Part shown: piece by piece, positions 1 through 6,716 of the stretch | How positions within the stretch are numbered: position 1 is the stretch's first letter | How the letters are laid out: each line of letters opens with the position of its first letter | Assembly (NCBI GenBank): GCA_902388495.1 | Contig: CABMPP010000038.1 | Span: forward strand, 1-33,650 | From: an uncultured Bacteroides sp. | GTDB lineage: Bacteria; Bacteroidota; Bacteroidia; Bacteroidales; Bacteroidaceae | Reading direction: 5' to 3' | DNA length: 33,650 bases | Program-made: the position numbers and the translations under genes | Notes under the pieces: model-generated | What the model saw: only the letters and a program-made list of their open reading frames with translations | What the model was told of the DNA's origin: nothing | The model's database searches: none

Positions 1-272
1 TGAGTAAAGAGGAGCGCTTGAAGTATGATGAAAGCATCAAGATTTATCGCGATAACCTCGCTATTGCCAGCGGACAACGCAAGTTGGGACATAAGGAAGG
101 GTTTGAAGAAGGATTTGGAGAAGGAATAGAGAGAGGTATAGAAAAGGGAATCGAGAAAGGAATAAAGAAAGAACGTCAGGAAATCGCCTTTAAAATGAAA
201 TCCTCTGGCATGACTCCTGAACAGATCATGCAGATGACAGGTCTCTCCCTGAAAGAGATACGGGAACTTTAG
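1..272 (+). CDS. C-terminal part of an Rpn/PD-(D/E)XK nuclease-family transposase-like protein (cut by window edge)
   Basis: The reading frame is already open at position 3, so the gene begins left of the window and only about 90 C-terminal residues are visible. The text starts SKEERLKYDESIKIYRDN, which fits the end of the Rpn-type recombination-promoting nuclease family. It continues into a tail of EG/KG repeats (GFEEGFGEG, ERGIEKGIEKGIKKE) and ends with a small helical segment, MTPEQIMQMTGLSLKEIREL. That glycine/charged repeat followed by an EQI..TGLS.EEI-like terminus is typical of the family. The nuclease core is not in view, so activity cannot be judged. The gene ends at a strong terminator. 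Confidence 0.7.
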   Translation, partial: SKEERLKYDESIKIYRDNLAIASGQRKLGHKEGFEEGFGEGIERGIEKGIEKGIKKERQEIAFKMKSSGMTPEQIMQMTGLSLKEIREL

Positions 273-298
273 CTTCTATAGGCTTATATCATAGTTTT

Positions 299-345
299 CG
301 TCCCGCTCCGTGCATAAACAAGTGCACGGGGCGGGACGTTTTTGT
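299..345 (+). terminator. Rho-independent terminator after the Rpn-family gene
   Basis: A 16-bp GC-rich stem (299-314 with 323-338, one G-T wobble) has an 8-nt loop and is followed by TTTTTG and TTTTT. It separates the nuclease gene from the recombinase gene downstream. Confidence 0.9.
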
Positions 346-413
346 TTTTCCGCTCCGGGCTTCCCGGTGGTGCGGGGAAGGTGCGGAATGTAGAAATTTA
401 AAACTTTAAGATT

Positions 414-1394
414 ATGGATGAGGAAGAAGAAACGAAAGAAAAAGAGCGAAGGCATCTGGCAGATTGCATGAATACCATTATCAGGCAACTGGGCACGGAC
501 AAGAAGAATCCGGCGGTGCATACCTACCGCAGCACGCTGAACTCTTTTAGGAAATTCTCCGGAGGAGCAGAGGCGGAGATGCCTATAGACGAAGTGTTTA
601 AGCCCGGAAAACTGAAAGAGTATGAAACGTGGTTGAGACAAAAAGGACTGAAGTGGAACAGCGTGTCTACTTACATGCGCACGCTCAAAGCAGTGTACAA
701 TCGGCTCTACCTGCCGGGCAGTGCGGAGCACGACCCCGGTCTGTTCGACGATGTGTACACCAAAGTAGAGTCGCAGACCAAGCGGGCGCTCGACAAAGAG
801 CAGATGCAAACCCTGCTCGATGCTGCCTCCGCCGGCCTGCCCGAAGACGTGCAGTGCGTACTGGTCTATTTCCTGCTGATGTTCCTCTTTCGGGGCATGC
901 CGTTTATAGACCTTTGCTACTTGCGCAAGCAAGACTTGCAAGGCAACTGCATTGTGTACTGCCGCCACAAAACCGGACGGCAGATCGTGGTGCGCATCCC
1001 TCGGGAGGCACAGCAATGGTTCGAACGTTATCGGAACAAGAAGGCGGGTTCCACCTACCTGTTCCCTATCCTGAGCGAGGCCGCCAAGGAAGACGAGGAA
1101 GTGTATGCATGTTACCGGCAAGCCTTGCGCCGATTCAACAGGCAACTAAAGAAGATGGCAAGCCTCTCAATGCCCGGTGTAAAGATCAGTTCGTACACCG
1201 CGCGGCACACGTGGGCCACGCTGGCCTACCATCAAGGCATAAATACAGGCGTCATCAGCCAGGCATTGGGACACTCTTCTATCAAAGTAACAGAAACTTA
1301 TCTCAAGCCTTTTAAGGACGAGATGGTGGATGCTGCCAATGAAGAACTGATTGTATCTGTGATGAAAAGCAAAAAGGACAAGAATGCAGCATAA
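414..1394 (+). CDS. Tyrosine recombinase (phage-integrase family), probable DNA invertase of the pilus promoter
   Basis: The 326-aa protein has an N-terminal SAM-like core-binding region (about residues 15-115) and a catalytic domain (about 130-310). Visible active-site residues are R160 (LFRGMPFIDL), K186 (HKTGR), R264 with H265 (SYTARHTWA), H287 (LGHSS) and nucleophile Y296 (TETYL). The first His of the HxxR box is Tyr, as is common in Bacteroides recombinases with the S-Y-x-A-R-H motif. The start is the ATG after an A/T-rich leader. The gene ends only 34 bp before a perfect 21-bp inverted repeat that brackets the promoter region of the pilus operon. I infer that it recombines those repeats. 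It could instead be the integrase of a decayed element, but no att site or other integration gene is seen. Confidence 0.9.
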   Translation: MDEEEETKEKERRHLADCMNTIIRQLGTDKKNPAVHTYRSTLNSFRKFSGGAEAEMPIDEVFKPGKLKEYETWLRQKGLKWNSVSTYMRTLKAVYNRLYLPGSAEHDPGLFDDVYTKVESQTKRALDKEQMQTLLDAASAGLPEDVQCVLVYFLLMFLFRGMPFIDLCYLRKQDLQGNCIVYCRHKTGRQIVVRIPREAQQWFERYRNKKAGSTYLFPILSEAAKEDEEVYACYRQALRRFNRQLKKMASLSMPGVKISSYTARHTWATLAYHQGINTGVISQALGHSSIKVTETYLKPFKDEMVDAANEELIVSVMKSKKDKNAA

Positions 1395-1428
1395 AAGCAG
1401 CAGTACGGGACTTTAAAAGAGGGGTGGA

Positions 1429-1449
1429 ATTACTTACCAAGTAACGGAA
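1429..1449 (+). repeat. Left 21-bp inverted repeat of the invertible segment
   Basis: This is the exact reverse complement of 1730-1750, 21 of 21 bases, and the match stops on both sides. Each copy contains an internal dyad, TTACTT-ACC-AAGTAA (1430-1444 here), consistent with paired recombinase binding around a crossover. Confidence 0.95.
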
Positions 1450-1461
1450 GGTTATAGTGCA

Positions 1462-1493
1462 CAAAGTTGAAAATAATCTTTTATTTATCCAAA
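1462..1493 (-). promoter_or_regulatory. Candidate minus-strand promoter inside the invertible segment
   Basis: On the minus strand, TTTG (1490-1493) is followed after 20 nt by CAACTTTG (1462-1469), one mismatch from TAnnTTTG. In the present orientation it points at the 3' end of the recombinase gene. After inversion it would point at the pilus genes. Confidence 0.45.
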
Positions 1494-1507
1494 CAAAATA
1501 CTAACCA

Positions 1508-1539
1508 TTTGTATTTATTCTTTAAAATTCATCTATTTG
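1508..1539 (+). promoter_or_regulatory. Candidate plus-strand promoter inside the invertible segment
   Basis: TTTG (1508-1511) is followed after 20 nt by TCTATTTG (1532-1539), one mismatch from TAnnTTTG. As sequenced it faces the pilus operon and would give a leader of about 220 nt that contains the right repeat. Confidence 0.5.
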
Positions 1540-1729
1540 ACAACACATTAACCGATAAAATACATATTGCACAGACTACGGGTTCTGAAAAACACACAAA
1601 GTCTTACTCCATTTTTGATGTCTCGAAAACGGCTTGTCCTTTTATTCCCTTTACTGATCTATAAAGAGTCTTTTGCAACTAAATAATCGGAAGAAAAACG
1701 CTTTTTTCTTCTTGCATCGGGAGGTGGTG

Positions 1730-1750
1730 TTCCGTTACTTGGTAAGTAAT
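1730..1750 (-). repeat. Right 21-bp inverted repeat of the invertible segment
   Basis: Perfect inverted partner of 1429-1449. It ends 18 nt upstream of the ATG of the first pilus gene, so any promoter in the segment would read through it. Confidence 0.95.
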
Positions 1751-1768
1751 ATTAAAAACCGTCACGAC

Positions 1769-2641
1769 ATGAATAAAGTTATAAAATTGCTACTATTTGC
1801 AGTCGTATCCCATTCATTAAGCAGTTGTTCAAAGGACGATCCTTCCAACACGCCGCATCCCGACGAAGGCGCGGTTGTGGTCACTACCGACTGGAACGCC
1901 CGCTCGTCGGATGCTGTACTACCGGATAACTACATCCTGCGCATTGGTGCACAAGAGCAGACCGTCAGCGGAGTAACGAACGCTTTCCATGCGCTGTTCC
2001 TTCCCGGCGAACAAGAACTTCTGGTCTATCATCAAGCCGAAGGAATCACTATCAGCGGAAACACCGCCACGGTAAACACACTGTCGGACGGCATGCTGGA
2101 ACCCTTGCCCGGCTACTTGTTCTCTGCCTCCCGTAAACTGGAAATCGTGAAAGACGATACGCTGAAAGTAACCGTACCGATGCAGCAATACATCCGCCGC
2201 CTGGCGTTGTCGCTGCAGTTGAAGCCCGGTGACGAACAACGTATCGCCCATACTGCCGCCACTCTGACGGGCATCGCCTCTACCATAGATTTGACCACCG
2301 GAGCCATCACGTCCACCGAAGGAAAAACCGTCATCCCAACATTCACTCTCCAAACAGACGGCAGCGGAACACGCGCCGCAGGACAATCGCAGCTCAAAAC
2401 TACCCTGTGCCTGCTGGGAGTGGTGACCGCAGAAAAGCAGATACTGACGATCGACGTTACCTTGCACGACGGATCTGTGCAGACCATCACCACCGACCTG
2501 ACGGATATGCTGAAGAATTTCGGCAGCGATATGGAGCCTTTGGAACTGGATGCCACGTTGGAACTGCCCACAGCAGCAGGCATGAGTGCCACTATCACGG
2601 GCTGGAATGTGATAGACAATGGGGAAGTGGGAATTCATTGA
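1769..2641 (+). CDS. FimB/Mfa2-like fimbrial anchor lipoprotein
   Basis: The 290-aa lipoprotein has a signal peptide and lipobox LSSC (Cys20). The mature N-terminus carries VVVTTDW and a YILRIG...VSG..N.FHALFLPGEQELLVYHQ pattern, which fits FimB/Mfa2-family proteins that cap or anchor type V pili at the outer membrane. It ends in a beta-rich region, ATITGWNVIDNG. The frame stays open upstream to 1673, but that extension crosses the inverted repeat and lacks a signal peptide, so the ATG at 1769 is preferred. It is the first gene of a five-gene run; the next gene starts 35 nt later. The general family is fairly secure, but the exact subfamily (Mfa2 or the related DUF5119 group) is not. Confidence 0.7.
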   Translation: MNKVIKLLLFAVVSHSLSSCSKDDPSNTPHPDEGAVVVTTDWNARSSDAVLPDNYILRIGAQEQTVSGVTNAFHALFLPGEQELLVYHQAEGITISGNTATVNTLSDGMLEPLPGYLFSASRKLEIVKDDTLKVTVPMQQYIRRLALSLQLKPGDEQRIAHTAATLTGIASTIDLTTGAITSTEGKTVIPTFTLQTDGSGTRAAGQSQLKTTLCLLGVVTAEKQILTIDVTLHDGSVQTITTDLTDMLKNFGSDMEPLELDATLELPTAAGMSATITGWNVIDNGEVGIH

Positions 2642-2676
2642 GAATGAAAAGTTAAAAATCAAATAGAATAAATGAT

Positions 2677-3588
2677 ATGAAAAGACAGTTATTATGTATT
2701 TGTGTATCTGCTGCCTTACTGGCAGGATGCACGGGCGACGGCGAAACTACAGTACCGGACCACGACGGACGAGTACCCCTGCAAGTGAATAGCGGCATCC
2801 ATGTGCAGACGCGTGCCTACGATGACAAGTGGGAGACGGGCGATGCCATCGGTATCTACATGCTGAACGGCGAAACGGCTGAGAGTGAAAACAACCGCTA
2901 CACCACTGCCGCCGATAAACAGGCGACCGGCAGCTTCTCTGCCGCCGACGGACAGACCATCTACTTTCCCGCAAGTGGTGATGCAAGGGACTTCATCGCT
3001 TACTATCCCTGGCAGGACATCCCGAGGGGGAGCACCACGTACCGTGTGGACGTAGCCACCCAGGACCCGCAGCAAGCCATCGACCTGATGGGCGCCGCCA
3101 AAGTGACGGGCAAGGACAAGAGCGACCCGGAGGTAACATTCCGGTTCACCCACAAACTGGTGAAGCTGGTACTCACCATCCGGCCTGCCGCAGGGATGAG
3201 CAGCAGCAACCTGCAAGGGTTGAAAGTGACGCTCACCAACCAGCGCACTCAAGCGACGTATGACGTGCTGAAGAGGGACGACGTAACCGTTGATACGGAT
3301 GTCGCTGCTACCGCCATCCCCCTGAAGACTGCCGCTGACGGAGCAAGCGCCGAAGGCATTGTACTGCCTGCCGCTGATACCGCCGACATGCTGCTGACCT
3401 TTACGTTAAGCGACGGCGGTACGCCTCTGACATGGGCCGTAAAAGACGCCCCGTTGTCCCGGCGGTTCGTTGCAGGCAGCAAATACCTGTATACCATCAC
3501 CATCGGTAAGACCGACCTCGAAGTGACTTCCACCGTGACCGACTGGGCGCCGGGTAACGGCAGCGGCGAATCGGGCAGTGCCCAATGA
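2677..3588 (+). CDS. Fimbrillin family (Mfa-like_1) lipoprotein, probable pilus subunit
   Basis: The 303-aa lipoprotein has lipobox LAGC (Cys18). Typical fimbrillin signposts are the QTRA motif with Arg46, the W.TGD.IGIYM stretch, the FIAYYPW segment, and RFTHKLVKLVLTI (about residues 159-171). In type V pilins the precursor is lipidated, exported, and cleaved by an Arg-specific protease so that the next subunit's strand can insert; Arg46 is the likely site. The C-terminus ends with TVTDWAPGNGSG, the usual fimbrillin W-rich end. It sits between the anchor-like gene and a second fimbrillin, 34 nt from the latter, and should be cotranscribed with both. Confidence 0.85.
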   Translation: MKRQLLCICVSAALLAGCTGDGETTVPDHDGRVPLQVNSGIHVQTRAYDDKWETGDAIGIYMLNGETAESENNRYTTAADKQATGSFSAADGQTIYFPASGDARDFIAYYPWQDIPRGSTTYRVDVATQDPQQAIDLMGAAKVTGKDKSDPEVTFRFTHKLVKLVLTIRPAAGMSSSNLQGLKVTLTNQRTQATYDVLKRDDVTVDTDVAATAIPLKTAADGASAEGIVLPAADTADMLLTFTLSDGGTPLTWAVKDAPLSRRFVAGSKYLYTITIGKTDLEVTSTVTDWAPGNGSGESGSAQ

Positions 3589-3622
3589 CAGAATGATAAC
3601 AATTTAATTAAAAACCATAAAG

Positions 3623-4525
3623 ATGAAAACAAGATTATTTATGACAATGGCTGCCGCCACGCTACTGCTGGCAGGTTGCAGCAACGACGAGAACGAACTG
3701 GATAACTGGAACGGTGAGATCCGCCTGAGTAGTGGCCTGGTGGTGCAGACACGTGCCAACACTGCTGCCGTGCCCGACAAGCAGATTGCAGAGGACGAAC
3801 AGATAGGCGTCTACGTGACCGGCGTTTCGGGTGAAACCGATTACAACGGATATACCAACGTCTCCGCCACCGCCGACGGTGCAGGAAAGTTCAGCAATTA
3901 CTCCACCACCATGTATTATCCTCAAAGCGGAAACGGTGTGCAGATTTCCGCCTATCACCCTTATGATAGCAGAACGGATGCCGACGAGTACGACTTCACA
4001 GTAGAAACCGTCCAATCCACGGCTGCCAATTACTTCAAGTCCGACTTGCTCTACTGCACTACGGCTACTTATGCCCGCAGCAAGGATGCGCATAACCTTA
4101 CCTTCGACCATAAACTGGTGAAAGTGGTGTGTAACCTGACTGCCGGTGCCGGAAGCCCCGACATCACTAATGCAACTGTAGAAATTGTAACCCCGAAACG
4201 TGCCGTCAAGTTCAACCGGAAAACAGGTGCTGTAACTACTGCCGGTACACCTGCCAAAAGCGCCAATGTAACATTGGGACAATACGGTGCTATCATCGCT
4301 CCCCAGACTTATACCATGGGCACAAAGTTCCTGAAAGTAACTTTAGCCGGTGGCAGCGGTGCATTCTATTATACCATTCCTAAGGATGAAGCGAATTTGG
4401 ATTTGGCCGCCGGCAGCATCTATACCTTTAACATCACCGTAGATCTTACCGGACTGACGGTTACTTCTGCAATCAATGAATGGACGCCGGTAACTACCAA
4501 GGACGGTACCGCCGTAATGGATTAA
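3623..4525 (+). CDS. Fimbrillin family (Mfa-like_1) lipoprotein, probable major or accessory pilin
   Basis: The 300-aa lipoprotein has lipobox LAGC (Cys19), a QTRA motif with Arg44 as probable maturation site, QIGVYVTG, ISAYHPYD and the family-typical LTFDHKLVKVVCNLT core. The protein ends in INEWTPV. It is the same architecture as the gene before but clearly diverged. The following gap of 245 nt is much longer than the other intergenic gaps in the operon and is highly structured, so this gene may lie at the end of a separately stabilised mRNA segment encoding shaft and anchor. Which of the two short fimbrillins forms the shaft cannot be decided from sequence. Confidence 0.85.
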   Translation: MKTRLFMTMAAATLLLAGCSNDENELDNWNGEIRLSSGLVVQTRANTAAVPDKQIAEDEQIGVYVTGVSGETDYNGYTNVSATADGAGKFSNYSTTMYYPQSGNGVQISAYHPYDSRTDADEYDFTVETVQSTAANYFKSDLLYCTTATYARSKDAHNLTFDHKLVKVVCNLTAGAGSPDITNATVEIVTPKRAVKFNRKTGAVTTAGTPAKSANVTLGQYGAIIAPQTYTMGTKFLKVTLAGGSGAFYYTIPKDEANLDLAAGSIYTFNITVDLTGLTVTSAINEWTPVTTKDGTAVMD

Positions 4526-4540
4526 AACTTAATAACCTCA

Positions 4541-4624
4541 GCCACCGTCGGACACTTGTGTGCGTAAGTCCGGAGTGAGCTGCCTTTCAGGGGTAGCACT
4601 GACCACGTCGCTGTGGTCGGTGGC
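4541..4624 (+). other. Predicted structured RNA element (four-way junction) between pilin genes
   Basis: Four helices abut almost without unpaired bases. P1 is 4541-4546 with 4619-4624, GCCACC/GGTGGC. P2 is 4549-4553 with 4568-4572, CGGAC/GTCCG. P3 is 4579-4584 with 4592-4597 plus AGT/ACT at its base. P4 is 4601-4606 with 4613-4618, GACCAC/GTGGTC, with a 6-nt loop. It is non-coding and lies 15 nt after the pilin stop codon. It is not tRNA-like in its loops, and I do not recognise the class. It might stabilise the upstream mRNA, attenuate transcription, or be a processed small RNA. Confidence 0.55.
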
Positions 4625-4650
4625 GCACAACGTAAGATATTGAAAACAAA

Positions 4651-4731
4651 AGCGTTCTTTGAAAGATTGTGTTGGAGATTCCGTTTTACGAATTAGTCTC
4701 CTCCAATACCTCTCCTTTCATTCCGAACGCT
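4651..4731 (+). other. Second folded domain in the leader of the first tip-like gene
   Basis: AGCGTTC (4651-4657) can pair with GAACGCT (4725-4731), enclosing TTGGAG (4672-4677) paired with CTCCAA (4701-4706). It ends 39 nt before the ATG at 4771, so it could influence translation of that gene. The pairings were found by eye only. Confidence 0.35.
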
Positions 4732-4770
4732 TATAACGACATTGTAGAAACAATAAAAATTATAAGCGAT

Positions 4771-6702
4771 ATGAACTATAACAATTTATTCCGGTCTCTC
4801 CGGCAGACAATGCACCACCGCCCTACAGCGGGGATGTTCATGGTGATGCTGATGATGCTTGCCGCCGCAGGATGTACGGACGATGCCGACAACGACAACC
4901 GCCTGCCCGACGGGAAATACCCGATGACATTCACCGCTGCCGTGGACGGGTTGACCGCCACCCGTGCCACAACGGACAATACCTGGACGGGCAACGAAGA
5001 AGTAGCCATACAGATAGGCAGCGACGGTGAGCCAAAGAAATACATAGCTGCATCCGGTGGAAGCCTGACCGTAGAAAGTGATAAAGAACCTTTTTACTGG
5101 ACTAACCGGACTATGAACGTTTCGGCATGGTACTCCTCCACTTATACAGCCACAAAGCCCGCCACCTTCAACGTGCAGACAAACCAAAGCAGCACCGGCT
5201 ATCAAACGAGCGACTTCCTGTATGCCGCCCCGCAGGACATCACCTTTCAAAGTGGCGGCAGCAGTTCTGAACTTAAATTCAAGCACCTGCCCGTCAAGGT
5301 TATTGTCAACTTGAAAAACGAAGATAGTAATGCAACGGTTACAGCGGACGAAGTAAGCGGTGCCACCGTCAGCATTGTCAGCCAGGCAACCGCTTCGGGA
5401 ACGATTGCTGATGACGGCACAGTGGCGCAAGTCACCTCCGGCAACGCCACCATTGCCCCCAATGTACTATCCTCCGCCGCCTCCGGCTATCAGAAGAGCG
5501 TGCAAGCCCTGCTTGTTCCGCAACAGCTAAAAGCGAAAACGTCCTTCATCAAAGTATCCATTACTAACAGTGGCGTTGAACGTGAATACTTCTATACCCC
5601 TGACGCTGATGCCACTCTCAGCGCCGGACAGCAATATACCTATAACATCACCGTGAAGAAAGAGGGCTTGCAAGTAGAACAGGTTTCCGCTTCGTGGACG
5701 GATGATGCACAAAATGGTGACGCAGAAAGTGCCACCTTCAAGATACACTTGGCAGACTTCACTGCACCGACAAATACCTCAGGTTATGCAGTGACGGATG
5801 CAAACGACGGAACTCTGACAATTTCTGATGGTGTATATAGTACCACCAGCAACGAAATCAACATCTCGCTTTCCGCCTCTGATGGCTACCGCCTGAAGAA
5901 GTTTCTGACCAAAGTAACTTCCGGCATCTGCAAGCAGAAAATGAGCTACACTGCCGCTTCCCGCACCTATACTTATACCTTCTACGATATTCACTCCGAC
6001 CTCCGGTTGCAGACGTCCGTGGAAACCATTGCGGCTTCTTCCCTGACTTCTGCTTCCCCTCAGGTAGGCGATTATTATTATTCCGACGGGAGCTGGTCTG
6101 CTGGTGCAGCCCGGGATAACTCCAAGAACTGCATCGGCATCGTGTTCAAGGTGGGCAATGGGGGTGGCAATGATGCTTTGGACAATTATGGCAAATTTTT
6201 GACGGGAGGAGACATTCACGGCTATGTGGTAGCCTTGACCGATGCCCTTTCCACCGCAGGTAGTTGGGGCAAAAGAGGGACTGAAACTCCGATAGACAAT
6301 GTTGATAATGAAAATGTTACCGCCTATACCGGCTATTCCGATACCAAAACCATCATCGATACTTACTCGAATGGAACGGACTGGAATTATTATCAGGCAT
6401 TCAGTTCCGTTGTAACTTATCACGTTGCGGCTCCCGACTTGTCCAGCGGCTGGTATCTTCCTTCTTTGGCACAGCTTAGCGATGTGCAGAGTGCGCTTAG
6501 CTCTATCAGCACTTCGCTTACAACAGCGGGTGGCAGTGCCTTCAAAACAGACAACGACGGCAGGTATTGGACAAGTTCCGAGTTGACCAATAATGGGTAT
6601 GATGCCTGGTACATCGAGATGGGTAGTGGCACTAAAACGGCATACTCCAAAGGCGAAACTTATCTAAGGCCTTGCTATGCCCGTGCCATATTAACCTTTT
6701 AA
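4771..6702 (+). CDS. Large fimbrillin-type lipoprotein with C-terminal lectin-like domain, probable pilus tip adhesin
   Basis: The 643-aa lipoprotein has a longer n-region and lipobox AAGC (Cys35). The N-terminal half is fimbrillin-like: ATRA with Arg65 as likely cleavage site, and the LKFKHLPVKVIVNLK core. A linker region of about 100 residues follows. The C-terminal third (roughly 430-643) carries GDYYYSDGSWS, CIGIVFKVG, HGYVVALTD, WYLPSLAQL, RYWTSSE and LRPCYARAI, the pattern of C-type-lectin-fold domains of the DUF1566/Fib_succ_major kind. Two-part proteins of this sort usually sit at pilus tips. The frame is open from 4669, but the ATG at 4771 directly precedes the signal peptide; Met14 is another possible start. 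The next gene starts 14 nt later. Confidence 0.75.
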   Translation: MNYNNLFRSLRQTMHHRPTAGMFMVMLMMLAAAGCTDDADNDNRLPDGKYPMTFTAAVDGLTATRATTDNTWTGNEEVAIQIGSDGEPKKYIAASGGSLTVESDKEPFYWTNRTMNVSAWYSSTYTATKPATFNVQTNQSSTGYQTSDFLYAAPQDITFQSGGSSSELKFKHLPVKVIVNLKNEDSNATVTADEVSGATVSIVSQATASGTIADDGTVAQVTSGNATIAPNVLSSAASGYQKSVQALLVPQQLKAKTSFIKVSITNSGVEREYFYTPDADATLSAGQQYTYNITVKKEGLQVEQVSASWTDDAQNGDAESATFKIHLADFTAPTNTSGYAVTDANDGTLTISDGVYSTTSNEINISLSASDGYRLKKFLTKVTSGICKQKMSYTAASRTYTYTFYDIHSDLRLQTSVETIAASSLTSASPQVGDYYYSDGSWSAGAARDNSKNCIGIVFKVGNGGGNDALDNYGKFLTGGDIHGYVVALTDALSTAGSWGKRGTETPIDNVDNENVTAYTGYSDTKTIIDTYSNGTDWNYYQAFSSVVTYHVAAPDLSSGWYLPSLAQLSDVQSALSSISTSLTTAGGSAFKTDNDGRYWTSSELTNNGYDAWYIEMGSGTKTAYSKGETYLRPCYARAILTF

Positions 6703-6716
6703 ACTCCGTATCAACG

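Larger units (their letters stand above)
1450..1729. promoter_or_regulatory. Predicted invertible promoter segment (280 bp) of the pilus operon
   Basis: The AT-rich segment has no credible gene and lies between perfect inverted repeats, between a tyrosine recombinase and the first pilus gene. It carries promoter candidates in both directions: TTTG-20 nt-TCTATTTG on the plus strand, and TTTG-20 nt-CAACTTTG on the minus strand near the left end. Inversion would change which one faces the pilus genes. Each -7 box has one mismatch to TAnnTTTG, so I cannot say which orientation is ON. Phase-variable invertible promoters served by tyrosine recombinases are well known in Bacteroides surface loci. 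Confidence 0.8.

Noticed and set aside
276..1145. Long minus-strand reading frame opposite the recombinase
   Set aside because: It is the shadow of a well-supported recombinase gene and has no recognisable domain.
1467..1664. 65-codon frame inside the invertible segment
   Set aside because: It starts at a TTG, has no domain, is AT-rich, and lies on promoter candidates; the segment is better read as regulatory DNA.
1673..1768. Longer N-terminus for the anchor lipoprotein
   Set aside because: It would cross the inverted repeat and change on inversion; the ATG at 1769 opens directly into a lipoprotein signal.
4541..4624. tRNA gene suggested by the cloverleaf-like fold and 7-bp closing stem
   Set aside because: The loops lack the tRNA D-loop and T-loop consensus and there is no plausible anticodon arm.
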